Assembly (NCBI GenBank): GCA_033439795.1
Contig: JAUTDP010000011.1
Span: forward strand, 868,001-932,000
Direction of reading: 5' to 3'
Length of the DNA: 64,000 nucleotides
Source of the DNA: Sordaria brevicollis
Taxonomy: Eukaryota; Ascomycota; Sordariomycetes; Sordariales; Sordariaceae
Shown here piece after piece: positions 49,512-59,107 of the stretch. Position 1 is the first letter of the stretch, and each line of letters starts with the position of its first letter. The notes under the pieces are model-generated. The model searched no databases. It was given only the letters and a program-made list of their open reading frames with translations, and was not told the origin of the DNA. Both the position numbers and the translations under genes were made by a program.

Positions 49512-49549
49512 ATGGCTTCACCATCATATCCAACATGGCGCCGGCCTGA
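49499..49549 (+). promoter_or_regulatory. Short uORF overlapping the main start codon
   Basis: An ATG at 49499 in weak context (CGCCTATGT) opens 16 codons that stop at TGA, 49547-49549. It overlaps the ATG of the long gene at 49512 in another frame. The main start has A at -3 and G at +4. If the leader begins upstream of 49499, ribosomes reach the main start only by leaky scanning, which would damp translation. Confidence 0.35.
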
Positions 49550-52008
49550 CCCGCCTATCCTCACAGACCCTCGGCTCTTCAAAATCTACCTCACCCGCCA
49601 TTCCAACCTCCGGACAGCCCGTGACCTCATCGAAAGACTCGGCCTCCATCAACCAACGCTCCAGCCATCTTGGGATGACATGCTGTACCTATGGCCATTG
49701 TCCAACCCGACGACGGCATACCCATATGCAGCGCTTGGCAATCCACCATCATCATCGTCACCAGCGCCCTCTCTACCACCAAAACCAACACCACCACCCA
49801 CACCGCGGCTGAAGTTCTCAAACACAGTCCCTGGCAATCGGAATCCCTTTACTTCACCACCACCGCTACTGCCACCCCCAACGACAAGAACAGAAACAAA
49901 GGTCCGCGATGTACCAGCTGAATCCACATCGAATTCACAACAACACCCGTCGGCGTTTTTCCAGTCCCAGTCCCAGCCCCAGTCCTCGTCCCAACCTCGA
50001 GAGCAACCACAAGAGCAACAACCCTCAACACAGCGCCCCGACATCAATGTTCACCTCTTCCACCCAATCAACCTCGACCTCTGGCCCATGAAGTGGGTCA
50101 ACAACCTCTTGGTTATCATGGAAACTTTCCGCAACATCCCCGACCAGCCTCTGTTTGCCCCGGAAGTGGAAGTGAAAGAAATGACAGACCTGCGAATGCT
50201 GGGACCAGGATTAAGCGAAGGAATCCCCGACAAGGATCCGGAGCCGTACGCCTTGTGGTACCTGGCGTCTGCTTGTGCGCAGGCCTGGACGAGGTTGGCT
50301 GCCCCTGGCAACGATGACAAGGGCGAAGCAGAGGAAGGAGGAGATGATGGAGATGGAGAGAAGAAGAAGAAGAAAACGAAGAAGAAAAAGAGTTCAAGTT
50401 GGGAAACGGATATAAGCGTGGAGGAACTAAGGAAGAAGACGGAGGAGCTGTACCGGGAGGCTAAAAAGGGTAAGTTTCTGTTCTGTTTATCTGTCTGGAG
50501 ATAAGAGTGCCAAAGTAGAAGGATCACTTAGTGACTAACTTTGACCGATAGTGAACATGGATATTTATAAGTCCCATGCTGTCGGGGTTTACAGGGAGGC
50601 GCATCCGTGGTATGAAGAGGTGGTAGAGACCTGGGAATTCAGCCTGAGTTATGGCCAGTCTTTCCAGCCACTTTTTGTGACTTGGCGGGTGGAAGAAGGT
50701 GTGCAGGATGATAATGATGATGATGATGAGAGAAAATGGGTGTTGCGTGGGTGTGAATACGGCGTGGATTATTACGAGGAAGTAATCCGCGACGATAGCG
50801 AGGGAGAGCGTCTGCAAGTGTTCTTGACAGAGCGAGTCGAAAGATCAGAGGAGGAGGAAATGCCCGAAAACCTGGAGGATGATGGCACGGAACCAGATGT
50901 GGAAGACAACCTGCCAGCCCAAGCGGGGAACCAGATGGAAGAAACCGTCGAACACAACGTGGAAGACGGAGCGGAAGAAACTGTTCCCGTGAAAGAAACC
51001 GTGTCGGACGACGGTGATGGCCCAGTGGAAGAAACCGTCGAACACAACGTGGAAGGAGGCATGGGAGAAGCTGACGAGAAAACCGCGGAAGAAGTCGTTA
51101 TCGAAGCCGTGGATGAAGACACCGAAGAATCCACGGAGAACACTGCCGAAGACAACGGGCCAGAGGTCTTGGAAGAGCACCATCCACCCGACCCTGATAA
51201 CCAAGCTGAAGAACACAAGGGCGACGAATCGGAACAAGCCGTCGAGCACAACGCGGAGGGAGGCGTTGAAGAAACTGTCGGAAAATTGGTGGGAGCAAGC
51301 GTGCCAAGCAACTTGCTAGACGACCTTAATAACCAAGTGGGAGGAAACGTCGAGCACACCGCGGAAGAAGGCGTGGACGCCGGCGCCGGGGACGGCGCGA
51401 AACAACCAGTGGATCAACCGGGCGAAGAAACCACGAAAAAAATCGACGAAGGAGCTGTGGACAACATGATCAAAGAAGCCGTGGAAAAGATCAACAAAGA
51501 AATTACGGAGAAGATCGAGAAAGCAACCACGGAGAAAGCTGCCGAAGACAATGACCAGGAAGGCGTAGAGGGCGGCGGGGGAGAACCAGGTGACAAATCG
51601 GTCGAGGAAGCCAGGAAAAAACTCCGCAGGGAAGCCCTGAAAGAAATCGGCAGGGAAGCCGTGGACAACATGATCAGAGAAGCCGTGGAAAAGATCAACA
51701 GAGAACTCACGGAGAAAGCTGCCAAAGATAACAAGGTCCAGGAAGGCGTGGTGGAGGGCGGCGCGGGACAACAGCCAGGGGATAAACCGGTCGGAGGAGA
51801 AGAAGCCCTGAAAAGAATCGTCGAAGCAGCCGCGGACGACATGCTCAGGGAAACCGTTGGCAGAGTCCTGAGAGAAGCCGTGGACAAAGTTGCAGAGGAA
51901 ACCATGGAGAAGACTGTCGAAGACAACGCACAGGCAGGCGAGGGTAAACAGGAAGGCCAGGCAGAAGACCGCGACCCGCTTGCAGAGGTACAATCCCCCC
52001 TCCGGTAA
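49512..52008 (+). CDS. Large protein with Glu/Lys-rich C-terminal tandem repeats, two exons
   Basis: Exons 49512-50469 and 50552-52008 are joined across an 82-nt intron with a GTAAGT donor, a TGACTAAC branch site and a GATAG acceptor in phase 1, giving 804 residues. Residues 1-75 form an apparently ordered N-terminal part (DPRLFKIYLTRHSNLRTARD). A Pro/Ser/Gln linker follows, then an ordered segment near 190-265 (VHLFHPINLDLWPMKWVNNL), a lysine run near 285-298, and a Trp/Tyr-rich segment just after the splice junction (REAHPWYEEVVETWEF). From about residue 425 to the end it is Glu-rich, with EETVEHN motifs and 68-residue repeats containing EAVEKIN. The last part should be helical or disordered. 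I do not recognise the family, and the low complexity makes function unpredictable. It converges with the dioxygenase gene. Confidence 0.8.
51457..51864 (+). repeat. In-gene tandem repeat, 204-bp period
   Basis: GTGGACAACATGATC begins at 51457 and again at 51661, each followed by near-identical sequence encoding EAVEKIN and TEK motifs. The 204-bp period (68 codons) keeps frame. A more diverged third unit begins near 51832 (AADDMLRE). The copies are still close at DNA level, pointing to recent expansion. Confidence 0.75.
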
Positions 52009-52303
52009 ACTCTGTTAGAATATTTGCTGATCTCTGTGATTTTTTGTCCAACACTCCTCCAGCGGAAGACTGCGGTTTGATGTGAAAGGAACTTGATGGT
52101 AGAATGAGCAGGAAGGAATATTGTTGGTGAAATGATGCTTTCTGTGTTGTATCGATGATGTTCTAGTGTCTAGCGAAGCATCTTCGACCCTTTCGGACGC
52201 GGGCCGGAACAGTTAAAAGATGTAGTAAATCGGAAAGACACCGATAGATGGTATTTTAGAAAATCGAACAAATACAGCGCAAAGCAGGCCATGTCACATA
52301 CAC

Positions 52304-53827
52304 TCAGTCCTCCCGCCCAGCATCGACATCAAACTCCACATCCGTCCTGATGATGTACTTGGCCCCCTTCCTGACTCCCGTGCCCTCATGCAATAACGCA
52401 CCATGGTTCTCACCGTGTGGGAACACAGCTACCGACCCCATAACCGGCCTCACCGGATGAGCATTCATGACACCATCACACACGCTCGGGGTAAAGAAGG
52501 TCGTCTCGCCACCCTCAAACTCATCATTCAAGTACATGAGGAATGTAAACAGACTCGACTGCTTCTTATCCGCCGGCGAGGCATCATACATGTACTTGCC
52601 CGTCGTAGGGTGAATGCCCGAGGGAGGCCAGGCGCCATCAAAGTGGCATCGATATTCAGCTCCGGGAACGTAGCGGTACACTCTAAACCGACGGTTAATA
52701 CCCCTTGCCTTCCTGCCTGCATCCTTCTCGGGCAGAAAAGGCCGCACACGCTCCCAGAGGGCATCGTGGAAGGTTTGGTCGACGATCCAGTACACGTTGT
52801 GCGCGAGAATGCTGGACTCGGAACCATCTTCCTTGATGGGCGCGTCGGGGAGGTAGCCGACTGATTCGGTGGCGGCGATTATGGACTTGCATTCTTCTGG
52901 TGAGAGCACATCCTTGAGGACGCATAGAGAGGGAACGACGGGGTGTTGAATTTTGGTTATGGTCCTTGCGGGGGTAGGAGATAGCGGGACGGCGCCCTCG
53001 TCGCTCAGGTGAAGGACGGCAGGGTGCAAGTTGGGTGGTTTTCGTTGAGGACCGGGGGTTGTTTCGATGGCTTTGAATTGGCCTTTGATGTTGGGTGGGC
53101 AGATGGAGAATAAACTGCCGTCGAGGACGGATTGGCGCATTGGAAACGGGGTTGCCCGTGCTGATGGGGAGCGGATATCCCACATTTTCTGAAGCGCAAT
53201 GGGTCCCTTCCAGGCTGTTGATGGTGAATCCCCCGAAAGGCCAGAGGAGTCAATTGGCTGTCCTGTAGCTCGCAAGATGGCGTCCATGATTCTGAGAAGT
53301 TCGGGTCGGCTTTGGCGGTTGGTAGTCTCGGTTTGGGACAGGCCGCTGGTGATGTCCAGATCTCGGACCCAGCGACATAATGCGCCGAGGCGGGGGATGT
53401 CCCCCCGGATGCGCATCTCGGCGAGAGTGACGAGGGCATCGGTAAATTTGCCGTCGGCGAGGAAGCCAGAGACTTTGGCGGTGAGGTTGGCTTCGGAAGA
53501 GGAGTTGATTCCCGTCGTGCAGGCCTGGCGGAAGTCGTAGACCACGGAGCGTAATTCTTTGCACGCTTTGGACTTGATGACTGCTGGGTTCTCGGCGAGG
53601 GTGCGGAGGGTGTCGACTGTGACTTCGAGTTCTTCGGAGGAGACGACGGTCGCGATGCTCTTGGGTTCGAATTGGGAGATTTCGGCCCCGGATTCGGCGG
53701 GGGGAGAGGGGAGGGCGCCGGTGCCGGTGGTGGTGGTGGTGGTCGCCGTCTTTATGCGCTTGGTTGAGGACTCGGTAGATTCGACATTTTGCTTGCGCTT
53801 GGCCGCCGCCTTTTTGGACTTCGACAT
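52304..53827 (-). CDS. 2-oxoglutarate/Fe(II)-dependent dioxygenase (prolyl 4-hydroxylase-like)
   Basis: 507 residues from ATG at 53827. The frame is open upstream to 54169, but the earlier part is unlike protein and the basic start MSKSKKAAAKRKQ looks authentic. Residues about 297-505 form the dioxygenase fold: DVLSPEECKSIIAATES; then the iron-binding His395-x-Asp397 in YRCHFDG; the FTFLMYLNDEFEGGETTFF strand pair; and the distal His480 followed by a basic residue (Lys490 or Arg486) for the 2-oxoglutarate carboxylate (RKGAKYIIRTDV). All key ligands are present, so the enzyme is probably active; its substrate is unknown. Residues 70-165 are helical and serve an unknown role. Basic clusters near the N-terminus suggest a nuclear location. 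No signal peptide is present, unlike ER collagen-type hydroxylases. Confidence 0.88.
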   Translation of the reverse strand: MSKSKKAAAKRKQNVESTESSTKRIKTATTTTTTGTGALPSPPAESGAEISQFEPKSIATVVSSEELEVTVDTLRTLAENPAVIKSKACKELRSVVYDFRQACTTGINSSSEANLTAKVSGFLADGKFTDALVTLAEMRIRGDIPRLGALCRWVRDLDITSGLSQTETTNRQSRPELLRIMDAILRATGQPIDSSGLSGDSPSTAWKGPIALQKMWDIRSPSARATPFPMRQSVLDGSLFSICPPNIKGQFKAIETTPGPQRKPPNLHPAVLHLSDEGAVPLSPTPARTITKIQHPVVPSLCVLKDVLSPEECKSIIAATESVGYLPDAPIKEDGSESSILAHNVYWIVDQTFHDALWERVRPFLPEKDAGRKARGINRRFRVYRYVPGAEYRCHFDGAWPPSGIHPTTGKYMYDASPADKKQSSLFTFLMYLNDEFEGGETTFFTPSVCDGVMNAHPVRPVMGSVAVFPHGENHGALLHEGTGVRKGAKYIIRTDVEFDVDAGRED

Positions 53828-55306
53828 GCTTGCGATTCTTAGACGACTCGGGGAGGGCGGAAGGTGTATGGCGAGTCGGCGGCAGTGTCGAAAGAGTTTT
53901 GGGTCGGCGGGCGGTTGGTGAGAAGAGGCAAAAATTCCGAATTCGTGGATGGGACGTTGACGTCCATCTAGACTCATTGGTGATGCGGGGATGTGGGTCT
54001 TGCCAAGATTAGTAAACTGTAGGGGGTCTCCTTTCAGCAGCCACACACTTTGCTCTTCTACAAGATATTGTGGAGTCGCTTGACCCCTTACAGAATATTT
54101 CTTCGCATTATGTCCAACCTCAACTCTTACATCAACCCCATCATCCGAGCCAACCACCCGCGCAATCATTGTCGCTTGGTCGGTGACTTAAATCTTCTCA
54201 ACATGTTCTCAGTTCTTTCGCATGTGAAAGGGTTCTCTCAAAGACATAGCGCCCCAACGGCCCGTCAGAATGTCTAGCGCGCACACCTCGTCACCAACAT
54301 GAGGTATCAAAAGGAGTGGGCGCGAGAGGGACACTCCTTCAAAACATCGCCGGAAGCGTCTCGATCAGCTCGACTAACAATCCTCTGCCCTCAGTGGGCC
54401 TACAGCTTTAACTTCAAAGGCGCCCTACTTCTTCTACCATAAGCGTCAGGTACAGTGTACACTGCTCGAAAGTATCAGAAGAAAGCAATCACGCGGTTGA
54501 TTTTCTTCGAGGCGACTTGATTATAGTGTACTTGACCGTCGACGCGTCACGACATTGACGTTTGTCCTCGCGTCTGACCGGTTCGTTGGTCGGCAAGGCG
54601 GCTCCTTACCACACCTGTTCTTACACCTACGTCCCTTCCCTACCAGGGTGGAATTTTGCGATTGCTCCCCTTTTCCTTGCTTTCCTTTTTCTCTTTGTCT
54701 GTTGCAAAGGAGAGAGTGATACTGGACGTTACCTCGTACTGGGACCCAACCCAGAGTAAGCGCTGGCGCTACGGATTATATCGGGGGAATGATGGATGCT
54801 ACACCGTCACTCGTTCTTCAATCTCTTGCTGGGTCGTCACTCACTAGTTATTTGTGAGTTGCGGTACCTAGAGAGAGGGGAGTGTCATCAACTGTTTTGC
54901 TCTTTCACATGCGGAAACATATCAAGGTGAAGTGACCATGGACTCGGACAGTACTGTTCGGCCCCGATTGCTTGGTTTGGAAACATCGTGGGAATGAAGA
55001 CTACAACACGCTTTCTACCATATCAAAGTCCTTGAGCGCGAGTGCGCTTGGGAGATTGTGGTTGAGAGAATGCCCGTGGCATCGGTTGGAAGGTGTCAAT
55101 AAGATACAACTAGGTGTGAAAGAGCATGCCAGAAGTGGCTTCTTCTTTGGAAGGTCCCATGGGAGGACAGTAGTGGTACTTAAGCTCCACGATCCCCAGG
55201 TTTGCTTTGGTTCTCTTACTTTCTCCATCATCATGGTTCTTCTTGACTTTACTCAACCACCAACCGCTTAAGCCGTCTGTACATCGGCTCGGCAACGGCA
55301 GCGACA
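53828..55306. other. Intergenic region upstream of the dioxygenase gene
   Basis: About 1.5 kb with the dioxygenase promoter near its left end. Short frames at 54562-54847 include hydrophobic, signal-like stretches, but the one that resembles a secreted peptide lacks an ATG. No RNA gene or repeat seen. Confidence 0.35.
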
Positions 55307-55524
55307 GGGTACGGGGTGCGGATGAAGCATTACAGTCTCCGCAGCAAATACCATCTGATGGGGCGACTTGGGCGGCTTCTTTTCAAAGAGGGATACGCCA
55401 TCACCACCTCACGACTCTTGGCATGGAATCGCAAACCTCACAACCGCGACCTCCCAGTGTGCCGCACTTTGATGGTCCTACTCGAGGCCACTTTTCGACG
55501 ACATCGTGAACATGGAATGCTCAA

Positions 55525-55626
55525 GCACGACCAGGAGTGACAACCGCGTCCTCAAAAGAAGCGCTTCCGAATTGGAAGCACCCTCGCCAAATCCGCGAGT
55601 GGCATTCACGCCACCACAAAGAATCA
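55525..55626 (+). repeat. Direct repeat unit 1 of the decayed gene
   Basis: About 102 bp beginning GCACGACCAGGAGT, related to the unit at 55780-55881, 255 bp (85 codons) away in the same frame. Matching codons differ mainly at third positions. Confidence 0.7.
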
Positions 55627-55779
55627 CATAGTGTCCAGGACATAAGACGTACAAAAAGCCATCGAAGATCACCGCTGCTGCCACCATCGGATGAAACCTC
55701 GAGTGTGCCGGGTGCAGAAATTTGTCTGCGGCCGGGGACAAAATAACTAAGAACGCCGAGGACACGCGATCGGTTCAGT

Positions 55780-55881
55780 GCACGACCTGGAGTAGATGGC
55801 TCCCCGTCGAAGGAAGCTCTGACGACCTGGGTGCACCCGCGGGAAATCCGGCAGTGGCATGCCAATCGGCGCGCCGAAAGG
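55780..55881 (+). repeat. Direct repeat unit 2 of the decayed gene
   Basis: About 102 bp beginning GCACGACCTGGAGT. It encodes the same SKEAL..W.HPR.IR.WH pattern as unit 1 with mostly synonymous base changes. Confidence 0.7.
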
Positions 55882-56934
55882 CCCTCGGTGCTCGAGCTGA
55901 CCGCAGAAAAAGCCAGCAGCAAACCAGCATGGGAGTGATGGGACTATTATCACGGATTGGAACGAAATCAACTCGCGGATGGACGTGTCATTGCTAATTT
56001 CTAGCGTCATCGCCGTGGGCCTAGACGCCCACGCACATTGCTTCACAGGCATCGTTCTGTGTTATGTGTGCTATCTGTGGAACGTCTCGACCATCCTGCA
56101 ATTTATGGGTCGACTTTACCACCCCCCGAAACTCCTGCCACATCTTCCACCCTTAGTACCCTCTCCAGCACCACACGCACCACACGCACCAACACTTCAG
56201 CCTCATCCGAACCAGCCGCTGTGTCTCAAGATACTAGGGCAACAGAAGAGAGGCCGACACTGCGCAGGAGTGCCAGAAAAAAGGATAAGGCGCGCCCCAG
56301 CAGAGTATCTTAGGCCTCCAGCTACCACATCCCACTCAAGAAGTGAGGAATTCTCGGTGTTCGGACCTTCCTCGACACCAACAAGCAGGAGGCCTTTCGG
56401 CAAGCGTATCGCCTACGCCAAGGGATGCGCCGAACCCGAGGTTGAGGGGATCTTCAATAACAAAGCCGAAGTTAGCTACCGCAATCGCTTCGAGAAACGC
56501 CGCCATTTTTGGAGAGGATGGAAGCAAGAAGGGCTGCAAGGACCTCAGTGCCTGCACCTGCGCCTGCGCCTACCTCTACCACCACACCCACCAACGCCAC
56601 CATCACCCGCACGCCCAACTGTCATTAACAGGCGGCCCAAGACATACGTCGACGAGGTTAAACCGCTGCGGCGGGGCGATTGAACTTGGATGGAAGGCCG
56701 GCTCGCAACAGAACATCTTCGTCCTTCACGTCTACGACAACACGATCGTGCAGTAGCGTGTATTCGGTTTCCGTATCTACGTTGGAATCGATGGCACGAA
56801 TATCGGAAAAATACACATTCTGTCTCATCAATATAGGCAAACTGCGGGCCTTAAATCACAAATGTCTAGGGAGGGATACATGTAATCGGAGAAGTGTGGG
56901 TGAAGAAAGAGTGGTTGGGGAATGGGAAAGCTAA

Positions 56935-57562
56935 TGTACTTTACTATAAGTACGAATGACCGTGGTGGAGGGTTTGAGAGCGGAGGGAAAACTGGAAACA
57001 CATTCGAGATAGTCCGTAGGGCGTTTTTGGATGGTAGAATTGCAGTGAAGTGGTGTTGAAGTTAGAAAAAGGGATTGCGGATGTGTTTCCGTACCGAATG
57101 TGCCCTATTGAACTTATTTTCACCGTCATTTGTGTGTAGGGATGACAGATACAATTCATTTGTTTTCCGGTTCTCTCGCCTGTATCCCAAACTATTAATA
57201 TATTGCCAGCGCCACTGGTTTGCGTTATATTCCATGGGTAATTGAGAGAAGATGAAAATAACAATTTGTCTTGGAAACTTGAAAGCTGATGTGACACTTC
57301 ACACTCACAGTTTAACCTCGGGCTCGATTTGCATTGCATGGTGGCGCACCAGGTACCTACAGACTCTCAGTCAAGTACCCACCATGAAGACACTCAAAGT
57401 CAATGGATACATCTTCGTCCAAACTTCAACATGTTTGTGGGAATCTATTCCATCCCTTTGGGCTTCAACGTACGCTAATGGCCTTTGACGTTGAGGCCGT
57501 TCTGGGTGGCAGTCGTCTAAGATAGGGCTTGTCCTCGGTACTTGCGCGTCCCCTTTGCAAAG
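56935..57562. other. Intergenic region left of the foldback element
   Basis: Moderately A+T rich, without a gene I can support. The last 12 bases, CCCTTTGCAAAG (57551-57562), recur directly to the right of the element. Confidence 0.4.
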
Positions 57563-58318
57563 GGACGCACTCGGGGGGCAGTGTCGTTTCACTCCGCGGG
57601 CAGTAACACTGCCCGCGTAGTGTACCCTAATGTGAGAGCACTCTGGGGGCAGTGCCATATATATCCCTAACCCTATAGTTACATAATCAAAATAAGATAT
57701 TAATTATATCACCCCCTTTCCTTCCCGGGAATACTTCCGTATAATAACTTTATTATTTTATTATTATTTAGAATAATACGAATCCTTTCAATATCCTCTA
57801 AAGGTTCTTATAAATATTAAATTTTATAGATATTATTACTAACCCCTAAGGGGTACCGTAAGGACGCTAATAATATAGCGGTTAAATATTTACGAATAAT
57901 ATTCCCTATTAATAACCTTTATATAATAAATTTCGAAATTATTATTCATTTAAATAATAAAAATAATATAAAATTATATTATATTTATATTATTATTATA
58001 ATAATACAATATATTTTCGTAGAGGGTATTATAATATTATACTATATTATAATTATTATTTAAATTTACGTATTTAAATACGTTAATAAAACTATACATT
58101 ATATTTTACAATAATTTTAATTTCTAGAGCGAATGAATTATTAAGAACGCGAACTAACTACATAGTTTCTACGCCGGCTAAATTAACTGTGACTAACCGA
58201 ATCGGGTCAGGGTTAGGGATATGTATGGCACTGCCCCCAGAGTACTCTCACATTAGGGTACACTACGCGGGCAGTGACACTGCCCGCGGAGTAAAACGAC
58301 ACTGCCCCCCGAGTGTCT
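57563..58318. mobile_element. Foldback-like element: 113-bp GC-rich inverted ends, AT-rich core
   Basis: Left (57563-57675) and right (58206-58318) ends are inverted copies with only a few mismatches. Each contains CACTCGGGGGGCAGTG, an internal hairpin CGCGGGCAGT-nnn-ACTGCCCGCG, TAGTGTACCCTAATGTGAGA, CTCTGGGGGCAGTG and a telomere-like CCCTAACCCT. The 530-bp core is almost entirely A and T with a strong excess of TA steps, as produced by repeat-induced C-to-T mutation, and has no coding capacity. CCCTTTGCAAAG flanks both sides (57551-57562 and 58319-58330) and may be a target-site duplication, but it contains a palindrome, so it could be an outer part of the inverted repeats. No transposase is present. 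Superfamily undetermined. Confidence 0.85.
57664..57673. repeat. Telomere-like CCCTAACCCT at inner edge of left end
   Basis: CCCTAACCCT is just over one and a half units of the TTAGGG repeat in C-rich orientation. Its complement AGGGTTAGGG lies at 58209-58218 at the inner edge of the right end. Too short to be a telomere remnant by itself. Confidence 0.6.
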
Positions 58319-58734
58319 CCCTTTGCAAAGACTAAAGAGGTAGCTAGGTCCCTCTGTGGACGACGAGCTTGACGAAAGCGGAACTCGAACTAAAAGTGGA
58401 ATCACCAACAATGATGGTTACAGCAATGTTTGAACGTGGTTGGGAGAGAGCCTTCGTTTATTCTTGGAGGTAGATAGTAGATACCTATGCTGTCGGACCT
58501 GGTTCAAATCTTTCCCCCATTTCCTTCCTCGTCCCACTCCTCCCCATGCACCACCACGCGTATCCCTACATCTCTCCTAACCGGTCCATTCTCATCTCAA
58601 ATTTGCAGATTCTAGGTACGGTACTCTGCCATCAACATCAGTCAGCCATCACCGTCGTGCATCCACACACTTACACCGAGCATTTCGAAGCCAAGTGGAA
58701 AGGACAGGATTCTCACCGAAACGTCCTCAGGCAT
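58319..58734. other. 3' flank of the first 8-Cys peptide gene
   Basis: About 415 bases between the foldback element and the stop codon of the minus-strand peptide gene. No gene or repeat seen apart from the element's flanking 12-mer at its left edge. Confidence 0.35.
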
Positions 58735-58953
58735 CTAGCAAGTCTGGCCATTATAGTACCAGGTGCATCCCACAGGGTTGCAGGTGGCGCAGTTGCATCT
58801 GCCCTTATCGCAAGCGCAGCCGGCCGGGCATGAGCCACGGGCTTCGAGTTCGGCCTTGGAGGCTGCAACTGCGGCTTCGGGGTTGGCTTCGGCGGCGGGG
58901 GCGGCGAGCGCAACGGTGGCGAAGAGGAGAGTGAGGGCGGTGGTGAGTCTCAT
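58735..58953 (-). CDS. Small secreted 8-cysteine peptide, copy A (72 residues)
   Basis: ATG at 58953 begins a textbook signal peptide (MRLTTALTLLFATVALAAPA). The frame is open further upstream, but that part is His-rich and noncoding-looking. A short acidic pro-region follows, ending SKAELEAR, then the mature domain GSCPAGCACDKGRCNCATC and its tail to the final cysteine. Its eight cysteines are spaced C-x3-C-x-C-x4-C-x-C-x2-C-x4-C-x8-C, consistent with four disulfides. The Arg before GSC may be a processing site. The peptide is probably secreted and compact; antimicrobial, effector or signalling roles are all open. A paralogue with identical cysteine spacing lies at 60761-61027. A TATA-like box is about 145 bases upstream of the start. 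Confidence 0.85.
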   Translation of the reverse strand: MRLTTALTLLFATVALAAPAAEANPEAAVAASKAELEARGSCPAGCACDKGRCNCATCNPVGCTWYYNGQTC

Positions 58954-59097
58954 TTTGGCTTTTGGGTGATTGAGCGTGGAGGGAATAAGGGGATAGATGG
59001 TGAAGGTTGGAGGGGTTGTTGCTTGGTTGGTTGTGTGGAAGTGGTGGTGATGATGCTGGTGTTGAAATTGTGGATGGGGATGGCAACATCGGGGGGG

Positions 59098-59107
59098 CTT
59101 TATATAC
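59098..59107 (-). promoter_or_regulatory. TATA-like box of peptide copy A
   Basis: GTATATAAAG on the minus strand, about 145 bases upstream of the ATG at 58953, a plausible distance for a fungal core promoter. Confidence 0.5.

Larger units (their letters stand above)
55307..56759 (+). pseudogene. Decayed or unresolved multi-exon gene with internal repeat
   Basis: One plus-strand frame gives protein-like sequence over most of this interval but is cut by stops at about 55509, 55744, 55935 and 56311. It contains two copies of a roughly 34-residue unit (SKEAL..W.HPR.IR.WH). Later it holds an Ala/Ser/Thr-rich part ending in TLRRSARKKDKARPS, basic and chromatin-protein-like. A possible intron with a GTGATG donor and a GCTAATTTCTAG end sits near 55934-56004, but splicing there moves into a different frame with its own 230-codon run, so no single model works. 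Either the gene is dead, or it has several introns I cannot place. I do not recognise the family. Confidence 0.4.

Noticed and set aside
50772..51359. 195-codon Ser-rich minus-strand frame
   Set aside because: Another antisense shadow of the Glu-rich repeats; no independent features.
51316..51993. 225-codon minus-strand frame opposite the Glu-rich gene
   Set aside because: Shadow of the repeated GAA/GAG codons of the real gene; Phe/Leu/His-rich repeats mirror the plus-strand repeats.
53828..54169. Upstream extension of the dioxygenase frame
   Set aside because: The extra 114 codons are not protein-like, whereas ATG at 53827 opens a lysine-rich N-terminus that fits a nuclear or cytosolic enzyme.
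54656..54847. Possible secreted peptide (hydrophobic start, then YWDPTQSKRWRYG)
   Set aside because: It begins with TTG rather than ATG, has no upstream exon I can support, and only two cysteines near the end.
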